Part shown: positions 9,361-16,536 of the stretch, one piece after another
How positions within the stretch are numbered: position 1 is the first letter of the stretch
Layout of the letters: every line of letters starts with the position of its first letter
DNA from: Chryseobacterium sp. W4I1
GTDB taxonomy: Bacteria > Bacteroidota > Bacteroidia > Flavobacteriales > Weeksellaceae
Length of the DNA stretch: 64,000 bases
Assembly: GCF_030816115.1 (NCBI RefSeq)
Contig: NZ_JAUSXQ010000001.1
Location: 4,011,001 to 4,075,000 of the forward strand
Reading direction: 5' to 3'
Translations under genes and position numbers: made by a program
The notes under the pieces: model-generated
What the model saw: the letters and a program-made list of their open reading frames with translations, nothing else
What the model was told of the DNA's origin: nothing
The model's database searches: none

Positions 9361-10221
9361 ATGGCAATTTCTTTGTTTTTGGATTTGAATACATGGCATT
9401 TTCATCGTAGTCGACTACAATTTTTGCAAACATCAGAATGGGTAGAACCAAGTTGTGGTGCTTTTGATCATATTTCTGGGGTTAAACTAGAAAATTTAGG
9501 TATAGATTTTATAGAAATAGCAAATGAAACAGGACAGACAACCAGACAGGAGTATTTACTCATTTATAAAGGGTTACCAGTAGCTAAAGGAAATAAATAT
9601 ATAAGGAAATATGTTAACCTGATCAATAAAGTCAAGCAGGCTAGTTACAACGAAGAAAAACTAATTGATGTTTTAGAAGAAGCATTTGATGATACATGGA
9701 TGTTTTTCGATAAGGAACCTGCCTCTGGAGTAAAATATTCTACCACGAGTCTAGAAAATATGTATACTGTTGGCTCCAAAAAGGATTTTGAAAAGGGAGT
9801 GAAGTACCTTACTGAAAAGGAACGTACTTCCTACGAAGTGTTTGTTCAATATGATAAGATAGTTGATTCAGAAGGAAATTTGATTGATACTTACGTAAGT
9901 ATATCTACTTTAGAAGATGGTACTTCGGTTAAAACTGAATATGCTATTTTCGTTATGTCTGAAGAGGGAAAAATCTACTTGTCAAAAAACAGACAGGTTG
10001 GAGAGTTTCATCATTCTTCATTTTTGGAGGGGAAACCAATATCTGCAGGTGGAGAAATACTTATCAAGCAAGGCAGAATAAAAGAGATAAATAATGGGAG
10101 TGGCCACTACAGGCCAACCTTAGATCTTGTAGAAAAAAATACAATAAAGGAACTACAGAATAGGGGATATTTTAATATTGAGAACCCAAAAGAAAATATT
10201 CAATTCAAATCAGAATTTTAA
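9361..10221 (+). CDS. Toxin-like protein with an HSSF / SGHYRP C-terminal domain
   Basis: A 286-residue protein from the ATG at 9361; the same frame also has a TTG start at 9340. The first ~35 residues are odd in composition and may be recombined sequence. The C-terminal ~80 residues carry EFHHSSFLEGKPISAGGEI, then NNGSGHYRPTLD. From memory, this His-Ser-Ser-Phe...Ser-Gly-His-Tyr-x-Pro pattern occurs at the C-termini of bacterial polymorphic toxins and in plant IQM calmodulin-binding proteins; I could not check this. No signal peptide, Rhs repeats or pre-toxin motif is present, so it looks like an orphan toxin module. The small gene 4 bases downstream fits an immunity gene. Codon use is markedly AT-rich. 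Biochemical activity is unknown. Confidence 0.7.
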   Translation: MAISLFLDLNTWHFHRSRLQFLQTSEWVEPSCGAFDHISGVKLENLGIDFIEIANETGQTTRQEYLLIYKGLPVAKGNKYIRKYVNLINKVKQASYNEEKLIDVLEEAFDDTWMFFDKEPASGVKYSTTSLENMYTVGSKKDFEKGVKYLTEKERTSYEVFVQYDKIVDSEGNLIDTYVSISTLEDGTSVKTEYAIFVMSEEGKIYLSKNRQVGEFHHSSFLEGKPISAGGEILIKQGRIKEINNGSGHYRPTLDLVEKNTIKELQNRGYFNIENPKENIQFKSEF

Positions 10222-10225
10222 AATT

Positions 10226-10558
10226 ATGGATAACATATTATTAGGAGATGTTTTACATAGTGTTTTACATTTTCAAAAAGTAAGTCAAATTTATACACAT
10301 AGAGATATTTATAAATATGTAGTAGCAGATATAGATTTATCTAATTTAAAAATAGATATTGTTTTAAGGAATAAAGAAGTTTTTGAATGGGTTATACAGC
10401 ATCCAGAGTATGATTATAAGAGTCTCTTAGAGTCTTCCTATAGCAATGAAGAACTTTTTCGGTTTTTTAAAATCTATTATAAGGATATTATTTTCAAATT
10501 AGATAAATATTTTAGCGAGAATTATCTTATCAAGTTATCAGAAATAGATACATTATAA
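10226..10558 (+). CDS. Small protein, candidate immunity partner of the toxin-like protein
   Basis: A 110-residue protein starting MDNILLGDVL at 10226. An in-frame ATG at 10178 lies inside the preceding gene and is less likely. It is cytoplasmic (no signal peptide), mainly helical, rich in Asp, Glu, Tyr, Phe and Lys, and very AT-rich in codons. It starts 4 bases after the stop of the HSSF/SGHYRP protein and is followed at once by a terminator, so the two form a closed two-gene unit. Size, spacing and composition are those of immunity proteins in polymorphic toxin loci. I recognise no named immunity family, so this role rests on position only. Confidence 0.65.
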   Translation: MDNILLGDVLHSVLHFQKVSQIYTHRDIYKYVVADIDLSNLKIDIVLRNKEVFEWVIQHPEYDYKSLLESSYSNEELFRFFKIYYKDIIFKLDKYFSENYLIKLSEIDTL

Positions 10559-10581
10559 TTTATTTATATAGAATCCCCCAA

Positions 10582-10610
10582 CCAGCGTGAAACCCACGCT
10601 GGTTTTTTAT
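10582..10610 (+). terminator. Strong rho-independent terminator after the immunity-like gene
   Basis: A 10-bp perfect stem (AACCAGCGTG at 10582-10591, CACGCTGGTT at 10597-10606), a 5-base loop and a run of six T. Confidence 0.85.
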
Positions 10611-10767
10611 TTCTCAAAATAAATCGTAAAATTTTATTCACAGTAAATCAGTATGTTATAATTCAATTTTATCTTTTTTTCAAAATGCCACGCAAGATTT
10701 TCCAAAAAACGGATTTTATAGATGAGTACTCAATACAACCAATGTTTAATGTTAAAAAAATAATGAA

Positions 10768-11343
10768 ATGAAGAATTTAATAGTACTTAAGGTTATTACT
10801 ACCGTTTTGGTTATCTCAATTATCTTCTCCCTGTTCTCATGCATGAATGAGGACAGGATAGAATTACCACCTGTAAAGCTGGAAGATATAAACGGCAATT
10901 ATAAAGGAAGGCTGATCACCATGCAGGGAGAGTTTAGAGCAGAGAAAATTGTAGACTTTAAAATAAAAAAAGATACCCTGGCATTTCCGGAGTTTCCATT
11001 AAAGGAAATTGTAATGACTGTTGTGAAAGATCCTGTAAAGGCACAAAAAGCCTTAACAGAAATGGGGAAGGTGAAATATAACCTGAATTATACGTCCGTA
11101 TTAAATGCTGAAAAAAATTGGGTGGAACTTACTTTTGTTCCTAAAGAACTGGAACTTCAGATTCCTGTGGATGGAGTTAATAAAAAGACAACGGTCACCC
11201 TCACAGCAAAGCAGAAAGGTTATTTTGCTGCAGATTATTCACTGAGATTTGCTTTTGCAGCTGAAAAAATTACGGTGGATGGAGTAGTAGTGAATCCCTT
11301 TGAAATTATTTATTACAATTTTCCTTACTGTATAAAGAATTAA
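10768..11343 (+). CDS. DUF4840-like lipoprotein
   Basis: A 191-residue protein with a hydrophobic signal (about residues 5-24) ending in FSC, so a lipoprotein. The mature start (EDINGNYKGRLI) and the regular alternation of strands resemble DUF4840, a Bacteroidota lipoprotein family of unknown function; the assignment is by memory of the pattern. It probably forms a single beta-rich domain outside the cytoplasm. It is a single-gene unit between the toxin-like pair and the sigma-factor operon, and its normal base composition suggests it is core rather than part of the accessory block. Confidence 0.75.
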   Translation: MKNLIVLKVITTVLVISIIFSLFSCMNEDRIELPPVKLEDINGNYKGRLITMQGEFRAEKIVDFKIKKDTLAFPEFPLKEIVMTVVKDPVKAQKALTEMGKVKYNLNYTSVLNAEKNWVELTFVPKELELQIPVDGVNKKTTVTLTAKQKGYFAADYSLRFAFAAEKITVDGVVVNPFEIIYYNFPYCIKN

Positions 11344-11367
11344 TTGATAGATAATATAAACAATAGA

Positions 11368-11397
11368 TTGTGTTTTGCCGGATGCAGTCTATTTTTG
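11368..11397 (+). promoter_or_regulatory. Promoter of the ECF sigma operon, TTG-N19-TATTTTTG
   Basis: TTG at 11368-11370 and TATTTTTG at 11390-11397 with a 19-base spacer, a full match to the Bacteroidota housekeeping consensus. A perfect 10-base palindrome ATCGGCCGAT follows at 11411-11420, just downstream of the expected transcription start, and could be an operator. Confidence 0.6.
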
Positions 11398-11445
11398 CTT
11401 TAAATTTTTAATCGGCCGATAAATCAACCCGGACCTTATTCGTAC

Positions 11446-12012
11446 ATGGAAGAAAACAAAGAGCAGATTTTGATAAGGCGCCTTCTTATGAAGGAAGAAG
11501 CTGCCTGGAAAGAACTTTTCGGATCCTATTCTGGAAGTCTTTCAGGAATCTGTTCGCGGTATATTTCTGGAAAAGATGATGTCCGGGATGTTCTTCAGAA
11601 CAGTTTTATCAATATGTTCCGCTCCATAAAAAGTTTTGAATACAGAGGAAGCGGTTCACTCAAAGGCTGGATGATCAGAATCACCATTAATGAAGCTTTA
11701 AAACATATAAAACAGCATTCCGGTACAGCTACGGATACGGATATATCTGAATTTCCTGATATTCCCAATGAAGAAGAGCCCGATTTGGAAGAAATTCCGA
11801 AAGCTGCCATTATGAAAATGATACAGTCGCTTCCGGATGGCTACAGAACGGTTTTCAACTTGTTTGTGTTTGAGAAAAAAAGCCACAAAGAGATTGCCGG
11901 ACTTTTAGGAATTGCAGAGAACTCTTCCGCCTCTCAGTTTCACAGGGCGAAAGGACTGTTGATCCAGAGAATTAATGAATTTAAAATGTCAAAAAAAGCA
12001 CAATATGAATAA
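11446..12012 (+). CDS. ECF-type sigma-70 family RNA polymerase sigma factor
   Basis: A 188-residue sigma factor with the two ECF domains. Region 2 is at about 20-90 (DVRDVLQNSFINMFRSIKSF, with WMIRITINEAL) and region 4 at about 125-180 (LPDGYRTVFNLFVFEKKSHKEIAGLL, then AENSSASQFHRAK, the helix-turn-helix). An acidic linker lies between them. It would direct core polymerase to a small regulon, usually envelope or surface functions. The next gene overlaps it by 8 bases and encodes a membrane protein with an acidic cytoplasmic N-terminus, the usual place of the anti-sigma partner. Confidence 0.93.
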   Translation: MEENKEQILIRRLLMKEEAAWKELFGSYSGSLSGICSRYISGKDDVRDVLQNSFINMFRSIKSFEYRGSGSLKGWMIRITINEALKHIKQHSGTATDTDISEFPDIPNEEEPDLEEIPKAAIMKMIQSLPDGYRTVFNLFVFEKKSHKEIAGLLGIAENSSASQFHRAKGLLIQRINEFKMSKKAQYE

Positions 12013-13402
12013 TCAGTGGCTAAATGACCTGCAGAGGAAAATGGAAGACCACGAAGAGGATATTCCGGACGGATTGTGGGAAGATATTAAAGATGAGCTT
12101 TTTTCTGATGAAGAAAACGCATTATTGGGTACCGTGATGCCTGGAAATGAAGATGAAAAACCAAAGGAGTTAATTTTACCAAGCAAAGGGAAATCAGCAT
12201 TTTATCGTATCGCAGGAATTGCTGCAGCTATTGTTATATTATTCTTTACAGGAAAGTTGCTTTTAAATTTCAATGGTGAAAAAAACACCTCTCACATCAC
12301 AAAAAAAACTGATAATTCGGACAGTAGTAAAGAAACAGACAGAAATGTTTCAGAGTTGCCAAAATCAGATGCGAGTGAAGATGAACAGATTAAAACAGAT
12401 GAGGATAAACAATACGGCAGTCTTGGAAATATCCTAACAGAAAGATCTTGCATAAATGAAATTATAAAAGATCCATTAAATAAACAAGCCAAGGATGGAA
12501 AATTAATAATGGAACTCGGTATAAAACCCAGCGGTTTAATGTTTTTGGCAGAGAGAAATCTATCTGATCACATTTCTTTTCCTGTTAATATCAATCCGGT
12601 TTCGGCAGATAAAAGCCCTTTAGAGGAAGTTTTAAATGACAAAGAAAATAGGTTATCGGAAAAGTATGCAGACAATAATAAAGCTAAAATTCCCGGACGC
12701 CAGTCCAAAAAATGGATGCTCAGTATGCTGACCGGAAATGTTTCCTCAAATGCTTCCGATCAGAAGTTTCCGGGCTATGCCTCCATTAGTGGAAGTCCCA
12801 TGACCTTCAGTGATATGTGGATTTCCGGAACAGATCCTGACCCTCTTACTGAAGTACTGCTGGCCAACCAAAGCAAGGAAGTCGAAGCAAGGATAAGACA
12901 TAAAATTCCTGTTACATTTGGTCTTTCGATGTATTATAATTTAGGAAAAAGGTGGGGTATAGGAACTGGGATCAATTATACAAAACTAACTTCGGAACTA
13001 CATTCAGGAAGTACTTCCAATTATATAAAAGGCGAGCAGAGTATCCATTATATTGGTATTCCTGTACAGGTAAATTATAATGTAATTCAGAAAGGCCGGT
13101 TTACGGGATATGTGACGGGTGGAGTGCTTGCCGAAAAAGCAGTTGCTGGAAAACTCAGAACAAAATATATCGTCAATGATGAGGTGCAGGACACCCAGGA
13201 AGAAAAACTGGATGTTAAACCTGTGCAGTTTTCAGTCAATTCAGCGGTAGGACTACAGGTGAAAATTATTGATAAAATAGGGATTTATGCGGAGCCGGGA
13301 ATTGGGTATCACTTTAAGAATAATAGTGAACTCAACACTATTTATAAAGAAAAACCTTTGAATTTTAATATGAAGTTCGGAATCAGGCTCCTGCTGGACT
13401 GA
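12005..13402 (+). CDS. Anti-sigma-like membrane protein with outer-membrane beta-barrel C-terminus
   Basis: A 465-residue protein from the ATG at 12005, which overlaps the sigma gene end (translational coupling); an upstream in-frame ATG at 11975 lies inside that gene and is unlikely. Residues 1-65 are acidic (EDIPDGLWEDIKDEL), as in flavobacterial anti-sigma-like proteins. Residues about 66-88 form one transmembrane helix, 90-250 a low-complexity Asp/Ser/Lys linker, and 290-465 a porin-type beta-barrel (GLSMYYNLGKRWGIGTGINY, GIPVQVNYNV, ending MKFGIRLLLD). The layout suggests one chain linking cytoplasm, inner membrane and outer membrane, sequestering the sigma factor. This architecture recurs beside ECF sigma genes in Bacteroidota; the mechanism is inferred. 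Confidence 0.85.
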   Translation: MNNQWLNDLQRKMEDHEEDIPDGLWEDIKDELFSDEENALLGTVMPGNEDEKPKELILPSKGKSAFYRIAGIAAAIVILFFTGKLLLNFNGEKNTSHITKKTDNSDSSKETDRNVSELPKSDASEDEQIKTDEDKQYGSLGNILTERSCINEIIKDPLNKQAKDGKLIMELGIKPSGLMFLAERNLSDHISFPVNINPVSADKSPLEEVLNDKENRLSEKYADNNKAKIPGRQSKKWMLSMLTGNVSSNASDQKFPGYASISGSPMTFSDMWISGTDPDPLTEVLLANQSKEVEARIRHKIPVTFGLSMYYNLGKRWGIGTGINYTKLTSELHSGSTSNYIKGEQSIHYIGIPVQVNYNVIQKGRFTGYVTGGVLAEKAVAGKLRTKYIVNDEVQDTQEEKLDVKPVQFSVNSAVGLQVKIIDKIGIYAEPGIGYHFKNNSELNTIYKEKPLNFNMKFGIRLLLD

Positions 13403-13441
13403 TACCCACAATAGACGACATCAAACCTTAAATATTTAAAT

Positions 13442-14404
13442 ATGAAAACCAAACTAATTTTTTTGGCTTTATTATTCATGGCTATTCTGAATATAAAAGC
13501 CCAGTGCAATCCTACCATTACCAGCCCAAGACTGGGACTGAAATTTCCTGATAAGATACTGTTCTGCAACACTGAAACAGAGGTGCTTTCTACCCAGGCA
13601 TTCGGAAGTTATCAGTGGTACAAACAGCAATGGACCTGGCAGACACCAAACACCAATCCCTGGACTGCTATACCTGGAGCTGTTTCACAGACATTGACGA
13701 TCAACGGAAATGATGACCAGCTGTATTACTTTAAAGTTGAGGTTACTCAAGGTGACTGTACTGCAGAAAGCCCTGCTGTGATGGCAGACGGATTTGCTTA
13801 TGGCCTGCCCTCTATGCTCAGCACCTTTACCCCCGGAACTTTTCAGGAGATAGGACAAGGAGAATATAATATCTGTGCCGGAGCTTCTGTGCAATTTGAT
13901 GATGTTTTTCCTGATCTTTATGGTACCCATGTTTGGTATAAGTGCATTCCGAACAGCCCGCCACCTTCGGCCGGAGATCCGTGTGTGATTAGTGGGGCCG
14001 TGGGAGATACTTATACTGCTACAGAATCTGGAGAATATGGATTTTATGCCTGCACAGAGTATTGCCCGGATCAGTGTGAATTTTTAGGAACAGGAAATTT
14101 CGTTAAGCTCAATTTTGGAAGCTGGGAATTCTGTAGTCTTGGAACTGGTGAAGTGAAACATAAGGAAAACAATCTGAAGGTATATCCAAATCCTGCCTCA
14201 CAGTTTCTTTTTATCGGGAAAGAATCCGACAAAACTTACAAAGAGGTTTCTATTATTGAAATGTCAGGAAAGATTGTCCTTCAGAAAAACGAACACCGAT
14301 TCAATGAACCTATTGATGTAAGTAGTCTTGTTCCGGGAAATTATATCATCCTTTCTAAAGATTCCAAAGGAAATACCTATAAAAATAAGTTTATAAAAAA
14401 ATAA
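13442..14404 (+). CDS. Secreted protein with T9SS type A sorting domain
   Basis: A 320-residue protein with a signal peptide (cleavage after about residue 20, IKAQ) and, at the C-terminus, a T9SS type A sorting domain (LKVYPNPASQFLFI, SGKIV, LVPGNYIILSKD, ending NKFIKK). It should cross the outer membrane by the gliding-associated type IX system and stay attached to the surface or be released. The middle is Cys-, Trp- and Pro-rich with two Ig-like repeats (SYQWYKQQ and THVWYKCI). It is 39 bases after the anti-sigma-like gene and ends at a strong terminator, so it is probably cargo controlled by that sigma factor. Ligand unknown. Confidence 0.85.
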   Translation: MKTKLIFLALLFMAILNIKAQCNPTITSPRLGLKFPDKILFCNTETEVLSTQAFGSYQWYKQQWTWQTPNTNPWTAIPGAVSQTLTINGNDDQLYYFKVEVTQGDCTAESPAVMADGFAYGLPSMLSTFTPGTFQEIGQGEYNICAGASVQFDDVFPDLYGTHVWYKCIPNSPPPSAGDPCVISGAVGDTYTATESGEYGFYACTEYCPDQCEFLGTGNFVKLNFGSWEFCSLGTGEVKHKENNLKVYPNPASQFLFIGKESDKTYKEVSIIEMSGKIVLQKNEHRFNEPIDVSSLVPGNYIILSKDSKGNTYKNKFIKK

Positions 14405-14436
14405 TCGTACACATCCTAGTTAGTTTTTTTAATTAT

Positions 14437-14477
14437 GACAAGCCGGTACAGAGAAAGTCTCTGCCGGCTTGTCTTTT
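14437..14477 (+). terminator. Strong terminator ending the sigma-factor operon
   Basis: A 10-bp stem (GACAAGCCGG at 14437-14446 with CCGGCTTGTC at 14464-14473) is extended by CAGAG/CTCTG across a two-base bulge, with a 5-base loop and a short T tract. Confidence 0.85.
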
Positions 14478-14582
14478 GTTGATATTTTTTTCAAAAAATA
14501 TTATGAATCAGAAAGTTGTTCATTATTAGATCAATTTTTTAAAATAATATATTATTTATATTTACTTCAAAAAACACCAATC

Positions 14583-16118
14583 ATGCTAATAAAAATTTAT
14601 GGAAGCGCCATCTTCGGAGTCGCTGCACAAACCATTACTATTGAAGTAAATGTGGACACAGGAGGAGTAGGCTACCATCTTGTTGGACTTCCCGATAATG
14701 CCATCAAAGAAAGCAGTTACAGAATCTCTGCAGCCTTAAAGAATGTAGGATATAAAATTCCCGGTAAAAAGATCACGATTAATATGGCGCCTGCAGATCT
14801 CAGAAAAGAAGGTGCTGCTTACGACCTCTCTATTGCAATAGGGATCCTTGCCGCATCAGATCAGATCCTTGCCGAAAATATCCATCAGTATGTTATCATG
14901 GGTGAGCTTTCCCTTGATGGTAGCCTGCAGCCTATAAAAGGAGTTTTGCCTATCGCAATTCAGGCACGTGAAGAGGGTTTTAAAGGAATTATACTTCCTA
15001 AGCAAAACACCCGCGAAGCTGCCATTGTAGATAATCTGGAAGTTTATGGAGCCGAAAATATCAAAGAAGTAATTGATTTTTTTAACGAAGGAAAGCCTAT
15101 CGAAAGAGTAGTACTGGACACCAGAAAAGAGTTCCAGGAAAAAATGAACGATTTCTCATTTGATTTTTCTGAGGTTAAAGGCCAGGAAACAGCAAAAAGA
15201 GCCATGGAAATAGCTGCTGCCGGCGGACACAATATCATCCTCATCGGGCCTCCCGGAAGCGGAAAGACCATGCTCGCCAAAAGAGTTCCGGGCATTCTTC
15301 CTCCTTTAACCCTGAAAGAAGCTTTAGAAACAACAAAAATACATTCTGTAGCCGGTAAAATGGGCGCAGAAACGTCTCTTATGACCGTAAGGCCCTTTCG
15401 TTCGCCACATCATACCATTTCAGACGTTGCATTGGTTGGCGGCGGCAGCTACCCCCAGCCTGGAGAAATCTCGCTTGCCCACAACGGCGTCTTATTTCTT
15501 GATGAAATGCCGGAGTTCAAAAGAACCGTTTTAGAAGTTATGAGACAACCTCTTGAAGACCGTGAAGTAACAATTTCCAGAGCCCGGTTTACTGTAAACT
15601 ACCCTGCAAGCTTCATGCTCGTAGCTTCTATGAATCCAAGCCCCAGCGGTTTTTTTCCGGATGATCCGGGCAACACCTCATCCGTTTACGAAATGCAGCG
15701 GTATATGAACAAACTTTCAGGACCCTTATTAGACAGGATCGATATTCATATAGAAGTACAGAAAGTTGAATTTGAACAGCTGGCAGAAAAAAGAAAAGGC
15801 GAAAAAAGTTCAGATATCCGGGAACGGGTACTCAAGGCACGGAATATTCAGAATGAACGATATAAGGATCTCAATATCAGTTATAATGCTCAGATTGGAC
15901 CTAAAGAAATTGAAGCATTCTGCAGTTTGGATGAAACCTCGATGCATCTCATTAAACTTGCTATGGAAAAACTCAATCTTTCGGCAAGAGCCTATGACCG
16001 TATCCTAAAAGTGGCCAGGACAGCAGCTGATCTGGAAGGAGTTGAAAATATACTATCCCATCATATTTCAGAAGCCATACAATACAGGAGTCTGGATCGG
16101 GAATTTTGGAATGTGTAA
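14583..16118 (+). CDS. comM: ComM/YifB family Mg-chelatase-like AAA ATPase
   Basis: A 511-residue protein starting MLIKIYGSAIFG at 14583; an open frame begins earlier at 14469 but runs through the terminator stem and is not credible. Domains in order: an N-terminal ChlI/Lon-protease-like fold (residues ~20-180), an AAA+ core with Walker A GPPGSGKTML near 225-234 and Walker B VLFLDEMPEF near 305, a sensor region (SMNPSPSGFF) and a C-terminal helical domain. ComM is a hexameric helicase that promotes branch migration during natural transformation. A dprA gene lies at 42322-43431, consistent with a competence set. Single-gene unit. Confidence 0.93.
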   Translation: MLIKIYGSAIFGVAAQTITIEVNVDTGGVGYHLVGLPDNAIKESSYRISAALKNVGYKIPGKKITINMAPADLRKEGAAYDLSIAIGILAASDQILAENIHQYVIMGELSLDGSLQPIKGVLPIAIQAREEGFKGIILPKQNTREAAIVDNLEVYGAENIKEVIDFFNEGKPIERVVLDTRKEFQEKMNDFSFDFSEVKGQETAKRAMEIAAAGGHNIILIGPPGSGKTMLAKRVPGILPPLTLKEALETTKIHSVAGKMGAETSLMTVRPFRSPHHTISDVALVGGGSYPQPGEISLAHNGVLFLDEMPEFKRTVLEVMRQPLEDREVTISRARFTVNYPASFMLVASMNPSPSGFFPDDPGNTSSVYEMQRYMNKLSGPLLDRIDIHIEVQKVEFEQLAEKRKGEKSSDIRERVLKARNIQNERYKDLNISYNAQIGPKEIEAFCSLDETSMHLIKLAMEKLNLSARAYDRILKVARTAADLEGVENILSHHISEAIQYRSLDREFWNV

Positions 16119-16536
16119 ATTGTGAAATTCTCAATATGGTTGGGGAAAATACATTCTGATCGTTTTAATTTCCCCCGACTATTTTGTTGATCAGTAGAAC
16201 ATATTTTTTTTTTTTGATATATTGTTTACTTTTTGGTTTAAATCATACATGCTAATCACAATATTTAAATCCCTATTTGGAGAAAATTTATGATTATTTA
16301 TTTTTTTATATTTAAAAATTATGTTAAATTTAATTGCCAAATTTTTAAAAATATTACATTATGAAAGAAAAATCAACAGAAAAGGCATGAGCTTCTCAAT
16401 TCTAGCTTATGATAGGCACAGAATGCATAACATTCTTTGTAGCTAATAGGTACTAGGCTGTTTTTACACAGACCTAACGTCCTGCTATAATGCAGTTCAT
16501 CTGAAACTATTATCACCAACAAAACCAAAAACTAAT
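16119..16536. other. AT-rich gap ahead of the NRPS-like gene
   Basis: 418 bases containing a run of T around 16205-16216 and a nine-codon frame at 16361 that I do not consider a gene. No perfect TAnnTTTG box or strong hairpin was found, so the promoter of the NRPS-like gene is not identified. Confidence 0.45.

Noticed and set aside
9251..9451. 66-codon minus-strand frame between the SGNH and toxin-like genes
   Set aside because: It would start inside the toxin-like gene and end in the terminator stem; not credible.
3487..10558. Complete prophage
   Set aside because: No integrase, terminase, capsid, portal, lysis or repressor genes are present; only tail-fibre-like features.
14469..14582. 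Longer ComM reading frame with 38 extra residues
   Set aside because: It would begin inside the terminator of the previous operon and the prefix has no similarity to the family; the ATG at 14583 fits.
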